Source: Treponema sp. UBA1798 (GTDB lineage Bacteria > Spirochaetota > Spirochaetia > Treponematales > Treponemataceae). Taken from it: 14,166 nucleotides of DNA. Position 1 is the first letter of the stretch. Every line of letters starts with the position of its first letter. The position numbers were made by a program, and so were the translations under genes. This document shows, one piece after another, positions 1 to 8,094 of the stretch. The DNA is taken from the NCBI GenBank assembly GCA_002319875.1, contig DCFS01000130.1:1-14166 (forward strand), in the 5' to 3' direction. The notes below the pieces were generated by a model. That model was not told the DNA's origin. It worked only from the letters and a program-made list of their open reading frames with translations, and ran no database searches.

Positions 1-375
1 GACCGTAAACAGAATGCCTATCAGCAAAAAGTAACCGGTGCAATGCAGCGTGCGCTGGAGCTTTTTTTTACGACAGGCGAAGAAAGCAATCCCAGTCAGA
101 TATGTTTTTCATATCTGACAGACACACCTGAAGAAAATGATCCGGAAAACTCTGAATATTACGTCTGGATACGGATATTTGATAAGGATATGGAACTGCA
201 GGACGAAGGTGCCGTACAGGCCAGTCTCTATGAAGAAAACGGAAGCCCGTATTTCGATATAGAAAACGCGTTTTCAAAAGATGATGTTCTGAATGATTAT
301 GACGAAATTGCAGACTGTTTCCCACCGGAACTGAAACCGATTCTCTTAGAACAGGCAGGCAGAAAACAGCAGTAA
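1..375 (+). CDS. Hypothetical acidic protein, C-terminal part (5' end outside window)
   Basis: I do not recognise this family and assign no function. The first ATG in the frame is at 43, but the frame is open back to base 1 (reading DRKQNAYQQKVTGA before that Met) and no convincing ribosome-binding site precedes 43. The visible 124 codons are therefore probably the C-terminal part of a longer protein. The sequence is acidic, with alternating hydrophobic/charged stretches such as YYVWIRIFDKD, and it looks soluble: no membrane segment or signal peptide is visible in this part. It ends in TAA, and 16 bases later the WG-repeat gene begins on the same strand, so the two are probably cotranscribed. 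A T8 run lies at 62-69. It could be a cytoplasmic partner of the downstream exported protein, but nothing in the sequence shows that. Confidence 0.6.
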   Translation, partial: DRKQNAYQQKVTGAMQRALELFFTTGEESNPSQICFSYLTDTPEENDPENSEYYVWIRIFDKDMELQDEGAVQASLYEENGSPYFDIENAFSKDDVLNDYDEIADCFPPELKPILLEQAGRKQQ

Positions 376-391
376 ACAGCGGGAGTCGGTC

Positions 392-2236
392 ATGAAGGAT
401 ATAGCAGAAAAACAAAATGGAGTACAGATAATCATAAAAGCTGCCACACGAATACAAACCGGTTTCGCTCTCACTCTCTATGTGCTGCTTCTGGCAGGAT
501 TTTTTTCATCAGCAGCGGCACAGGATATCGAACCTGAACCAAAAACAGCCCTGACGGAAACGTTTTCCGCAGGCTGTTATGCCAGAGTGAATGATTCACA
601 GGTAAGATTGAGGGACAGGCCGGGACTCACGGGAAATAAAATTACGTTGCTGGATAAAAACGAAACTGTTACCGTTCTGCAGCGCAGCGGTAATAAAGAA
701 AAAATAGACTCCATGGATGCTTACTGGTACCAGGTCAGTACTCTAAAAGAAATTACCGGCTGGGTATACGGATTTTTTCTGGATTTCCCTGATCAGAAAA
801 AAAAAGGCACAGGAACCACTACATTTGTCAGAGAATTCCTGCTGGATACGGGCCGCTATGCACTCCTCGTTAAAAATGATGCCGGATTCTGTTTACTGCC
901 AAACGCATATGAAGCGATAAAGGATCCGTATGTCATTACCGATGATTCATTCAAACTGCACAGTGATTTCTGTTCAAAAGAACCCGGTTTCCGGATATAT
1001 AAGAATCACCGGTACAATACCAGATATCTTGCCGCCTGTAAAAACGGTGTGTGGGGATTTGTCGATATACAGGCTGAAGGCGACTTTATCATTTCCCCGG
1101 AATTTGAAGACGCTCATCCGTTCAAAGAAGGCTTTGCCGCGGTAAAAGTTAATGGAAAATGGGGATTTATCAACGAAAAAGGTATAATGGTCATACAGCC
1201 CCGATATTCACAGGTAAATGACTTTTTCAGCGGTATGTGTATCGTTGAATATTCTGAAAAAGGTAAATCAATGACAGCAGCAATCGATACGACAGGAAAA
1301 CTCAGGTTCGCCTTTGAAAAAGATAAAAAATTCAGTATCATTTATGATTTTTACGAACCGGGTATTGCGCTGGCAATCGATACCGATTACAGAGAATATG
1401 CCATTGATCCTGACGGAAACATTGTGCTCCAGGGGCTTGCAGAACTCGGAGAGCGGGGAGGTCCGCTTGATCCGTGCTTTTCGTTCGGCGAAAAAACAAA
1501 GCTCTGTGTCATGGCGTGTATCGATAAGGAGATATATAACGAAACAGGAAATACCTCTGAGGCAACCCGCTTCGGAGCGTTCGATAAAAAAGGCAGATGG
1601 ATACTGAAACCTGTATACAAAAGTGCGGATGAGGTTTTTGAAAGAATCTCATCTTTTTATCCGGACGGCAGCTGCATCCTTTTATCGGACAGCGCTACCG
1701 GGAAATACGGTTTCAAATCAAACAAAAATATATGGATTATCAAAGCTGTCTATGACTATGCATACTCGTTTCTGGATGATGCTGCAGTTGTCATCCGTAA
1801 TAAGAAATATGGACTGATAGATAAAAGCGGTATGTGGATTGTCAAACCGGAATTTGACAACCTTTGGGAAAACGGTACCGGTGCATACCAGGCGGAAAAA
1901 GACGGAAAATACGGAATAATAGATAAAACAGGAAAACCACTCATACCGGTAGCATATGACTGTATCGGTACTTATACAAGGCAGTATCCTGTCTATGCCG
2001 AAGCGGACGGAAAAAAGGGATTTATCAATACAGATGGGAAATGGATACTGGAGACAACTTCGAAAGATAATTTTGTTGAGTTCAAGGAAGGTATCGCGTT
2101 CCAGTATACGGAAGTAAAATATAAATACAGCAATAACTTTTCACACAAGTGCAGAGTCCGTCCGATCGATTCTTCAGGAACCTGTCTGTTTCAAAACTAC
2201 CAGTTCTATGAAATTTACCAGGAATCGGAATTTTAG
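392..2236 (+). CDS. Exported SH3b-like / WG-repeat protein
   Basis: This 614-residue protein is predicted to be exported. The start at 392 is supported by a GGGAG Shine-Dalgarno sequence at 379-383. A long basic N-region is followed by a hydrophobic segment (about residues 23-40) and an AAA-Q signal peptidase I-like site after residue 43. There is no lipobox cysteine. Residues about 62-132 resemble a bacterial SH3 domain (CYARVNDSQVRLRDRPG at the start, GWVYG near the end). From about residue 218 the protein carries degenerate WG (KWG) repeats with cores at W221-G222, W257-G258, F394-G395, Y439-G440, Y473-G474, Y507-G508 and K542-G543. They are spaced about 33-36 residues apart where contiguous, with a diverged stretch at 290-390. 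WG-repeat proteins are common in spirochetes and usually lack an assigned biochemical role; the SH3b domain suggests a periplasmic or envelope-binding function. An A9 run at 797-805 encodes KKK. Confidence 0.85.
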   Translation: MKDIAEKQNGVQIIIKAATRIQTGFALTLYVLLLAGFFSSAAAQDIEPEPKTALTETFSAGCYARVNDSQVRLRDRPGLTGNKITLLDKNETVTVLQRSGNKEKIDSMDAYWYQVSTLKEITGWVYGFFLDFPDQKKKGTGTTTFVREFLLDTGRYALLVKNDAGFCLLPNAYEAIKDPYVITDDSFKLHSDFCSKEPGFRIYKNHRYNTRYLAACKNGVWGFVDIQAEGDFIISPEFEDAHPFKEGFAAVKVNGKWGFINEKGIMVIQPRYSQVNDFFSGMCIVEYSEKGKSMTAAIDTTGKLRFAFEKDKKFSIIYDFYEPGIALAIDTDYREYAIDPDGNIVLQGLAELGERGGPLDPCFSFGEKTKLCVMACIDKEIYNETGNTSEATRFGAFDKKGRWILKPVYKSADEVFERISSFYPDGSCILLSDSATGKYGFKSNKNIWIIKAVYDYAYSFLDDAAVVIRNKKYGLIDKSGMWIVKPEFDNLWENGTGAYQAEKDGKYGIIDKTGKPLIPVAYDCIGTYTRQYPVYAEADGKKGFINTDGKWILETTSKDNFVEFKEGIAFQYTEVKYKYSNNFSHKCRVRPIDSSGTCLFQNYQFYEIYQESEF

Positions 2237-2299
2237 GGATACTCCGGTAAAATCCGGATAACCCGGACAGCGGTTCTATGAAGCATTCACATGATCCCG

Positions 2300-4027
2300 T
2301 TATTCAGTCTGATCGCCGGATGGGAAAGAGAAAGGATAATATGTGGCAGCTACACGGTTTTTACCAGTCTGACTCGATTTATATGCTTCAGCATCAGCCC
2401 GTGCCATTATTTCCGAAAGTTTTTCTACTACACCGGTAGCTGGATGGCTGCTGGCAGCAACACCAACTGCCATTGTACAGACAAATTGACTGTGACCGTC
2501 CGGAAAAATTTTCATCAGGGAAATACTGTTTACAATAAGTGCTGCCAGTTCACAGGAAGTTTTAATTCCGCAACCAGGCAAAACTGATACAAATTCATCT
2601 TCCCCTACTCTGATAATATAGTCATGTATTCTCAGATGCTCCCGTATGCAACTGGCGACATCCTGTAGAATCTTATTACCGACAGCAGATCCGAACCTGT
2701 CATTTACAGATTTCAAATTATCAATTCTCATAAAAATAACTGAAAAGTCATAAAAAAGATCATGTTCCAGCGCACAGAGAATTTTTCTGTTAAAAACGCC
2801 AGTCGGCATATCCCTCGCGGATTCTGATGTATATATAGAAAACCTGCGGCGTCCAACAGCGAATGACCGGTACTGAAAAAATATGATTCCCAAAATAAAA
2901 ATTAAAAAACATAAAATCACAAAGCTGAATCCATAGTGTGCAATATAAAAACCTCCAGAAGGAAATACAATTTGAAATAAATCAAGAAAAACGCTCATAA
3001 AAACCGTAAAGGCACCGGACAGCAGGATTCCCAGACCACCGTCTTTAATTCTGTATTTACGACAGTAGAAAATAAAATACGGAAGCAGCGGAAGCACGCT
3101 GAGGCAGGTATAAGAAAACGTTCTTTCCAGCAAGGTGATAGTACGTGGATAAAATAATAACAAAAACGCGCAGGAGAGTTGAACTACAGAAAAAATATAT
3201 TCAAAAGATGAAGCTGCCCTGCCGGTTACTGCGAGGGCTATAAGCAGCAAAAGCAGAAAATAAATATGGCGCAGGGACAACAGAATTTTGCTGAACCGGA
3301 GATATGTAACAGGCAGGTATTCTATACTTGTGTAATCAAGGAATAGTATTCCGGTAACAATACATTCAATGCCTATAAGAATCTGTCCATCTATTTTGGG
3401 TGCGGACAGAAAAGACACAGCGAGTACCATCAAACCTGTTACCACACCAAGCCCCAAAAATATCCATGGAAGATATACTGTCAGAAAGGCAAGCGCAAAA
3501 AGACGGAAACTGCCGGTATCGGCATCAAGTATAAAGGGATTACCGAAAATACCAACCCCTGCAAACGAAAAAATATCTATATCGATTTGATTTGTCTGCA
3601 GAATGGCATCAGAAGGGACTCTGAAAAAAAAGGCAGTATTCCAGACAGAAGTATTACCGGTTACCCGGTCACCGAATTTTCCTAACTGACTGCCATTAAA
3701 CCGGACAGAACAGGAATTGCCGGCAACAAAAGGTATAACAAGCACAGGTGAGTAAAATGACTGCAGAGGCCTATGACATAAAAAACTGAAACGGTACAAG
3801 CCGGATCCTGATGACGTCCGGCCGCTGCTTCCGGCAGTAACAGGCACCGTACCGGTCCCTAAGGGCAACCCGTTTTTTGCGATGCTGACTTCATGTGCCA
3901 TAACAACAGCATCGGACGGCGGACTGTATAATTTTATCAATGCTGCCAGCACAGATATAATACCGGCGGCTGCAAGTACGAACACTGTGAAAGAAACAAT
4001 GCGCCTGTGCAGTTTCAAATTCAACAT
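2300..4027 (-). CDS. 7TMR-DISM-like membrane protein with degenerate GGDEF domain
   Basis: The protein has 575 residues. Residues 10-32 form an N-terminal membrane anchor. Residues about 45-165 look like the extracytoplasmic jelly-roll domain of 7TMR-DISM receptors (VRFNGSQLGKFGD, then W, then a P...NQIDIDIF end). Seven or eight membrane helices follow (about 175-390), then a GGDEF domain at about 405-562. The GGDEF domain is degenerate. The signature is GEDEF (475-479); the first metal-binding Asp of the usual DxDxFK motif is Arg434 (MRIDNLK); the GH after ND is GS; and the following GD is GN (450-451). The inhibitory c-di-GMP site RxxD is kept as RIHD (466-469), five residues before the signature. 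The family normally makes c-di-GMP from GTP; this member is probably inactive and may instead bind GTP or c-di-GMP (inference). The ATG at 4027 has only a weak AAAG ribosome site. It is convergent with the WG-repeat gene, leaving 63 bases between stops. Confidence 0.85.
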   Translation of the reverse strand: MLNLKLHRRIVSFTVFVLAAAGIISVLAALIKLYSPPSDAVVMAHEVSIAKNGLPLGTGTVPVTAGSSGRTSSGSGLYRFSFLCHRPLQSFYSPVLVIPFVAGNSCSVRFNGSQLGKFGDRVTGNTSVWNTAFFFRVPSDAILQTNQIDIDIFSFAGVGIFGNPFILDADTGSFRLFALAFLTVYLPWIFLGLGVVTGLMVLAVSFLSAPKIDGQILIGIECIVTGILFLDYTSIEYLPVTYLRFSKILLSLRHIYFLLLLLIALAVTGRAASSFEYIFSVVQLSCAFLLLFYPRTITLLERTFSYTCLSVLPLLPYFIFYCRKYRIKDGGLGILLSGAFTVFMSVFLDLFQIVFPSGGFYIAHYGFSFVILCFLIFILGIIFFQYRSFAVGRRRFSIYTSESARDMPTGVFNRKILCALEHDLFYDFSVIFMRIDNLKSVNDRFGSAVGNKILQDVASCIREHLRIHDYIIRVGEDEFVSVLPGCGIKTSCELAALIVNSISLMKIFPDGHSQFVCTMAVGVAASSHPATGVVEKLSEIMARADAEAYKSSQTGKNRVAATYYPFSFPSGDQTE

Positions 4028-4041
4028 TTTATTCTTTAATA

Positions 4042-4070
4042 AGTATAAAACGGTCTTAAGCGTATGTCCA
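4042..4070 (-). promoter_or_regulatory. Sigma-70-type promoter of the degenerate GGDEF gene
   Basis: On the minus strand a -35 hexamer TGGACA (4070-4065) and a -10 hexamer TATACT (4047-4042) are separated by 17 bases; each matches the consensus at 5 of 6 positions. Only 14 bases lie between the -10 and the ATG at 4027, so the predicted transcript leader is about 8 nucleotides. Confidence 0.55.
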
Positions 4071-4101
4071 TGATAAAATAAAAAAATCGCGAAATAGTAA
4101 T

Positions 4102-4118
4102 CTGTAACCGCGCTGTAA
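4102..4118 (-). repeat. Direct repeat TTACAG with 11-bp period upstream of the GGDEF gene
   Basis: On the minus strand two perfect TTACAG hexamers (4118-4113 and 4107-4102) lie exactly 11 bp apart, about 31 bp upstream of the predicted -35. One-turn spacing is typical of tandem binding by response regulators. The core differs from the TTTAAC hexamers near pstS, so the regulator, if any, is unknown. With only two copies it could be chance. Confidence 0.3.
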
Positions 4119-4208
4119 GCCGGTGTATTGTTGTTATCCCGGGGTGATTATTAACGCATAGAACAGAAATATACGGGCGGGGCATTAAGTCCTCCGCATG
4201 AATAACAG

Positions 4209-5630
4209 CTACCGGCAGAGTTCATTACTCTTTTTTTCGCAGACGGTCAATAAATGCATTTCTCGGGAAACGAAAATAACAGCAAACACAAAAGCAGCAC
4301 AATCAGCAGCCGGTCCCGCATACAAAACACCATCAATACCGAAAAAAAGCGGAAGAACCAGAACAAGCGGTATAAGAAAAAGAACCTGACGGGTAAGCGA
4401 CATAGCAGCTCCTAATTTAGCCTTTCCGATTGAAGCGAAAAAATTTGAAGTCAGCGGCTGGATACCGTTAAGAAATGTCAGTACCATAAAAGTGCGGAAA
4501 TACCTGTCGGCGAAATGAAAGTAAAGATCACTCCCGTTTCCGAACAATCCTGTAATCTGCCGCGGGAAAACAAGAAAACAGATCCATGCAGAAACAGAAA
4601 TTACGGTTGCAATGACAGCTGCGTTTTTATAGGCTTTCTTTACCCGGTGATATTTCTGCGCCCCGTAATTGAATCCAAATAACGGCTGACACCCCTGGGA
4701 AATACCGATAACAATTCCCATGAGCATCATATTCACTTTAGTAATCACACCGACACAGGCGAGCGGAATATCACTCCCGTATACAGACCTCGTCCCATAA
4801 TATACGAGGACATTATTCATAACGATCTGAAACGAAGCCATCGCTATCTGGTTAATAGCCGAAGCGAAGCCCATATAGACAATAAACTTGATGTACCGGA
4901 AAGAAAGTACAAAATTTTTCCGGATGAGCCTGACACTTTTAACATGAAAAAGGTATACGGCCAGAAGCACTGCGGACAGCATCTGACTTATGACAGTTGC
5001 CCATGCGGCACCCGCGATGCCCCAGTCAAAACCGTACATAAACAGCGCATCCAGAAAAATATTCGCAACAGCCCCTGCCAGCATGACAAACATAGAAACT
5101 GCAGGAGAGCCGTCGGCACGGACCAGATTATTTCCTGCGACACCAAACAGGAGAAAGGGAATACCGGCAATCGTTATGCCCGTATACGTTTTTGCATACG
5201 GATAAACACTTTTTGTCGCTCCGAATATATGAAGCAGCGGATGAATGAATATCCATGCAAGGACAGTTATACAAAGACCGCTTACAATGTTAAGCATCAG
5301 CCCATTGCCGGCAAAGAAAGCAGCCCTCTCTTTATTACCACGCCCCAGCTCAAGGCTGAAATTAGTTGCAGTCCCTATACCGATCAGCAGAGCAACAGAC
5401 ATGCATATTGTAACCAGAGGAAAAGCAACATTTGTTGCAGCATTCCCAAGCACCCCGACTTTCTGTCCTATAAAAATCTGATCAACTATATTGTATAAAG
5501 AACCGACCAGCATACCGATAATTGCAGGAACTGAAAATTTTATAATAAGCGGCAGAATCCGCCCTGTTCCAAGAATTTCTGCACCCTGAACCGGAGTTCC
5601 GGCTTTTTCTCTCACTGATATGTCAGACAA
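4209..5630 (-). CDS. MATE-family multidrug/Na+ (H+) antiporter, MepA-like
   Basis: This 473-residue integral membrane protein has about twelve hydrophobic helices in two homologous halves, the usual length and layout of MATE exporters, which expel drugs or metabolites in exchange for Na+ or H+. Family signatures include the N-terminal KFSVPAIIGMLVGSLYNIVDQIFIG and, in the second half, GISQGCQPLFGFNYGA, close to MepA-type members (GxxQGxQPLxxxNYGA). No ATG fits the N-terminus. The most likely start is TTG at 5628-5630, preceded by AGG six bases upstream; the next alternative is GTG five codons in. It is followed after 181 bases by the GGDEF gene on the same strand and preceded by the chemoreceptor gene, each with its own promoter-like sequence, so a tight operon is unlikely. 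The substrate cannot be told from sequence. Confidence 0.9.
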   Translation of the reverse strand: MSDISVREKAGTPVQGAEILGTGRILPLIIKFSVPAIIGMLVGSLYNIVDQIFIGQKVGVLGNAATNVAFPLVTICMSVALLIGIGTATNFSLELGRGNKERAAFFAGNGLMLNIVSGLCITVLAWIFIHPLLHIFGATKSVYPYAKTYTGITIAGIPFLLFGVAGNNLVRADGSPAVSMFVMLAGAVANIFLDALFMYGFDWGIAGAAWATVISQMLSAVLLAVYLFHVKSVRLIRKNFVLSFRYIKFIVYMGFASAINQIAMASFQIVMNNVLVYYGTRSVYGSDIPLACVGVITKVNMMLMGIVIGISQGCQPLFGFNYGAQKYHRVKKAYKNAAVIATVISVSAWICFLVFPRQITGLFGNGSDLYFHFADRYFRTFMVLTFLNGIQPLTSNFFASIGKAKLGAAMSLTRQVLFLIPLVLVLPLFFGIDGVLYAGPAADCAAFVFAVIFVSREMHLLTVCEKKSNELCR

Positions 5631-5653
5631 TTTTTACCTGCCCTTTTTCAGAT

Positions 5654-5683
5654 AGTATACTGTACACGGAATTAAAAAAACAA
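5654..5683 (-). promoter_or_regulatory. Putative promoter of the MATE gene
   Basis: On the minus strand a -10 TATACT (5659-5654) is preceded after 18 bases by TTGTTT (5683-5678) as a modest -35. The predicted start of transcription lies about 20 bases before the TTG start codon, leaving room for the AGG ribosome site. The -10 is identical to that of the downstream GGDEF gene. Confidence 0.4.
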
Positions 5684-5708
5684 TCAAATGTATACAAAAC
5701 GGACAAGA

Positions 5709-5752
5709 TTTCCGGATAAAACGTATATTCATAATACAGTCTTATCCGGAAA
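5709..5752. repeat. 11-bp perfect inverted repeat between chemoreceptor and MATE genes
   Basis: TTTCCGGATAA (5709-5719) and TTATCCGGAAA (5742-5752) form a perfect 11-bp inverted repeat with a 22-base A/T-rich centre that contains a further GTAT/ATAC pairing. It lies about 80 bases after the chemoreceptor stop and just upstream of the MATE promoter. It could be the chemoreceptor transcript terminator, although the downstream minus strand has only a broken U run (TCTTGTCCGTTTTG), or an operator for the MATE gene. The sequence alone does not decide. Confidence 0.5.
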
Positions 5753-5834
5753 ATACCGCTTATTCCTGAGAAACGACGATTAAATCACCCAGACTGTTAC
5801 GCAGTGTTTTACGGAATATAACCAAATCCTGCCG

Positions 5835-7952
5835 CTACACTTTAAACTGATCGATCTGGCTGCCTATATTGTCTATCGCAGTATTAACATTATTGGAAAC
5901 ACCCGTCAGAATCGTTCCGGTTTCACTGATTCTTTTTGCCCCCAGAGACATTTCGGTCACTTTTTCTTTCATCGAAGTGGTAATATCCTGAAGCTGCCTT
6001 ATTCCGTCAAGAATTGCTTTCTGCCCTTTACTCATATCATCCGATGCTGAACGGACATCCGACGTACTGTCATTCATCATATGCAGTGCATCACCTATCT
6101 GTTTTGACCCGCCAAGCTGTTCACCCATCGCGCTTTTGATCTGCATTACCAGAATATCCGTATCTTTAATTTTTGCAGCAACGGATTCAAAAGCCGAAGT
6201 CGTCTCTGCAGAAACTGTTACAACGGCTCCTATGGAATCCCTGATTTTTCTGAGTTTTTCTCCTATCGTCTTCGACTGGACAGCAGACGTCTCAGACAGT
6301 TTTCTTATTTCATCAGCGACTACACTGAAGCCCCTTCCTGCACTTCCGGCATGAGCCGCCTCAATGGCGGCATTCATGGCAAGAAGATTTGTCCGTCCGG
6401 AGATATCTGCGATTGCAGCATTGGCATCTTCGAGCATTTTGGACTGACTGGAAATAAGCACGATCTGCTCACTTACCCGTTCCTGCTTGGATATACCGTT
6501 TCCCGTACTTGTTTCAAGCTCCTCAAACGAAGACACCATTTTTTCAACCGACCGGTTCACGCTGCCTATATTTCCGACCATTTCTTCAACCGCAGCAGAT
6601 GCCTGCGTAATCCCGGCTGACTGATCCTGTATCATTTTTTCAAGCGAAGTAATATTGTCCGAAACTGTTATTACCGTTTCAACTGTTTCACTGACACTTA
6701 CAGACTGTTTTCTGATTTCATCATTTACACTGGCAATATCTGAAATAATCTGACTTACAGCACATGCATTATCCTCTATACTTGACTGTAAATCACAACC
6801 GGCTTCCGACAGTCTGATTTTCGATTCCTTTACGCCGCCAACAATCAGCTGCAATTTTTCCACGAATCTGTTGAATCCGCTTACAACGATTCCAATTTCA
6901 TTATGTACTGTCTCCTGTATCCGCTGCGTAAGATCGGCATTGCCCATCGCTATTCGCTGAATGGAACTTTCAAGATTCCCCAGCGGTTTCAGAGCATGAA
7001 TAAACATAAGCGCAGTTGCAGCGATCAGAATTGCCGCAATAAGAAGACACTCGATCGAGACAGATTGTCCGAGACGGAACGCCGTACGGTTTATCTGTGC
7101 CATAGGTATTACAATGGCAGCTACCCATCCGGTTCCACTTACCGGGGCATAAAAAATTTCGGATTTTGTATGAGTTGAGTCTGCTATTATCCCGGTTCCG
7201 GTTTCCCGCTGCATCATCGACTTCATAACGGCGCTCATTCCCGATTTCGAATCCTCTGCCGGATTCTTTAACATACGGTCACTGTCCGGATGTGCAATCA
7301 CGGTTCCGTTCCCATCAAGAACAAACAGATAACCCCGATCGCCCAGCTGAACACTTTTTACCATAGAAACAAGATGGTCAAGCCGGAGAATTCCTGCAAA
7401 AAAGCCGATCTTTTTTTTTCCTGCATCGTATGCCGACACACATACGACTGCACTCATTCTGTTGTCTAACTTCGATTGCAGCAAGTCACCTATATAAATA
7501 TCCTGCTGGTATGTTATCATTACGGAAAAATATTTTCTGTCACTTACGGATATAGTCTGCCCGCTGTCACTGTATGCGGTACCATCAGGAGTACAGAAGA
7601 TTACGTTATCAAATTCGCCTGAACGCCTGTCCGCAACAGTTTTCAGCCAGCCAGCAATCTGCTGTGTTGTCCCTGTCTTTACAATATCTGATTCCGTGTA
7701 CATATGCAGTTCCTGTACGAACTGCTGAGTCAGCAGACTGACTGAATCGGCAAAAAACGGAATAAGCCCCTGCATGTTTTCAGCATAATCTTTTTTGGTT
7801 TCCTGCGAAACGGTTGTAATGGAAAGAAAACTCAATAATGTAAACAACATAATTACAATAAAACCAAGATAAACAGAGAACTGTCTGACAAGACTTTTTT
7901 TTTGATTCTTCTGTTGTTTGCTTTGTGCCGGTTCAGTCAAGAGAACACTCAT
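5835..7952 (-). CDS. Methyl-accepting chemotaxis protein (dCache-HAMP-MCP)
   Basis: This is a 705-residue transmembrane chemoreceptor. Order of parts: cytoplasmic N-tail rich in K/Q, membrane helix 1 (about 26-48), a periplasmic double-Cache-like sensor (about 50-290, including DRKYF at 138-142 and GDRGYLFVLDGNGTVIAHPD near 204-223), membrane helix 2 (about 297-319), HAMP (about 320-372), then a long coiled-coil signalling domain. Its hairpin tip is at 527-552 (NAAIEAAHAGSAGRGF, VVADEIRKL), the site that contacts CheA and CheW. The aromatic W of the amino-acid-binding dCache motif is missing at DRKYF, so a standard amino-acid ligand is not indicated. There is no C-terminal CheR-docking pentapeptide. 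The ATG at 7952 has a GGGGG ribosome site 7-11 bases upstream. It is divergent from pstS and shares a candidate PhoB-type control region with it, suggesting a role in phosphate-limited chemotaxis (inference). Two A9 runs occur in the coding strand (T9 on the + strand at 7895-7903 and 7411-7419). Confidence 0.95.
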   Translation of the reverse strand: MSVLLTEPAQSKQQKNQKKSLVRQFSVYLGFIVIMLFTLLSFLSITTVSQETKKDYAENMQGLIPFFADSVSLLTQQFVQELHMYTESDIVKTGTTQQIAGWLKTVADRRSGEFDNVIFCTPDGTAYSDSGQTISVSDRKYFSVMITYQQDIYIGDLLQSKLDNRMSAVVCVSAYDAGKKKIGFFAGILRLDHLVSMVKSVQLGDRGYLFVLDGNGTVIAHPDSDRMLKNPAEDSKSGMSAVMKSMMQRETGTGIIADSTHTKSEIFYAPVSGTGWVAAIVIPMAQINRTAFRLGQSVSIECLLIAAILIAATALMFIHALKPLGNLESSIQRIAMGNADLTQRIQETVHNEIGIVVSGFNRFVEKLQLIVGGVKESKIRLSEAGCDLQSSIEDNACAVSQIISDIASVNDEIRKQSVSVSETVETVITVSDNITSLEKMIQDQSAGITQASAAVEEMVGNIGSVNRSVEKMVSSFEELETSTGNGISKQERVSEQIVLISSQSKMLEDANAAIADISGRTNLLAMNAAIEAAHAGSAGRGFSVVADEIRKLSETSAVQSKTIGEKLRKIRDSIGAVVTVSAETTSAFESVAAKIKDTDILVMQIKSAMGEQLGGSKQIGDALHMMNDSTSDVRSASDDMSKGQKAILDGIRQLQDITTSMKEKVTEMSLGAKRISETGTILTGVSNNVNTAIDNIGSQIDQFKV

Positions 7953-8002
7953 AGCAGCCCCCGAAAATCAGAATGGTAATTTAATCAGCGTGTCCGTAAC
8001 TG

Positions 8003-8057
8003 CTTATAGCCTCGTTTTGTAAAAGAATAATTTCAAGTCCGTTAAAAAAAAGTTAGA
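8003..8057 (-). promoter_or_regulatory. Candidate PhoB/PhoP-type box array and -10 for the chemoreceptor gene
   Basis: Reading the minus strand, hexamers TCTAAC (8057-8052), TTTAAC (8046-8041), TGAAAT (8035-8030) and TTTTAC (8024-8019) are spaced exactly 11 bp apart with 5-base gaps. Ten bases after the last comes TATAAG (8008-8003), a 5 of 6 match to the -10 consensus. No good -35 is present, as expected for an activator-dependent promoter. The predicted leader is about 40-45 bases. The first two hexamers are the firmest; the last two are degenerate. Confidence 0.5.
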
Positions 8058-8094
8058 AAAATACCGGCTGAAATATTGTCTTACCGTCCGCTCA

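Noticed and set aside
2253..2267. TCCGG/CCGGA hairpin after the WG-repeat gene as a terminator
   Set aside because: The stem is only 5 bp with a 5-base loop, and no T tract follows on either strand.
4944..5498. A 184-codon plus-strand frame inside the MATE gene
   Set aside because: It is rich in Cys, His and Lys with no recognisable fold and lies fully opposite a clear transporter gene; treated as a shadow.
7953..8094. Flagellar sigma-28 promoter for the chemoreceptor
   Set aside because: GGCTATAA partly resembles the GCCGATAA -10, but no TAAA element occurs at the right distance upstream.
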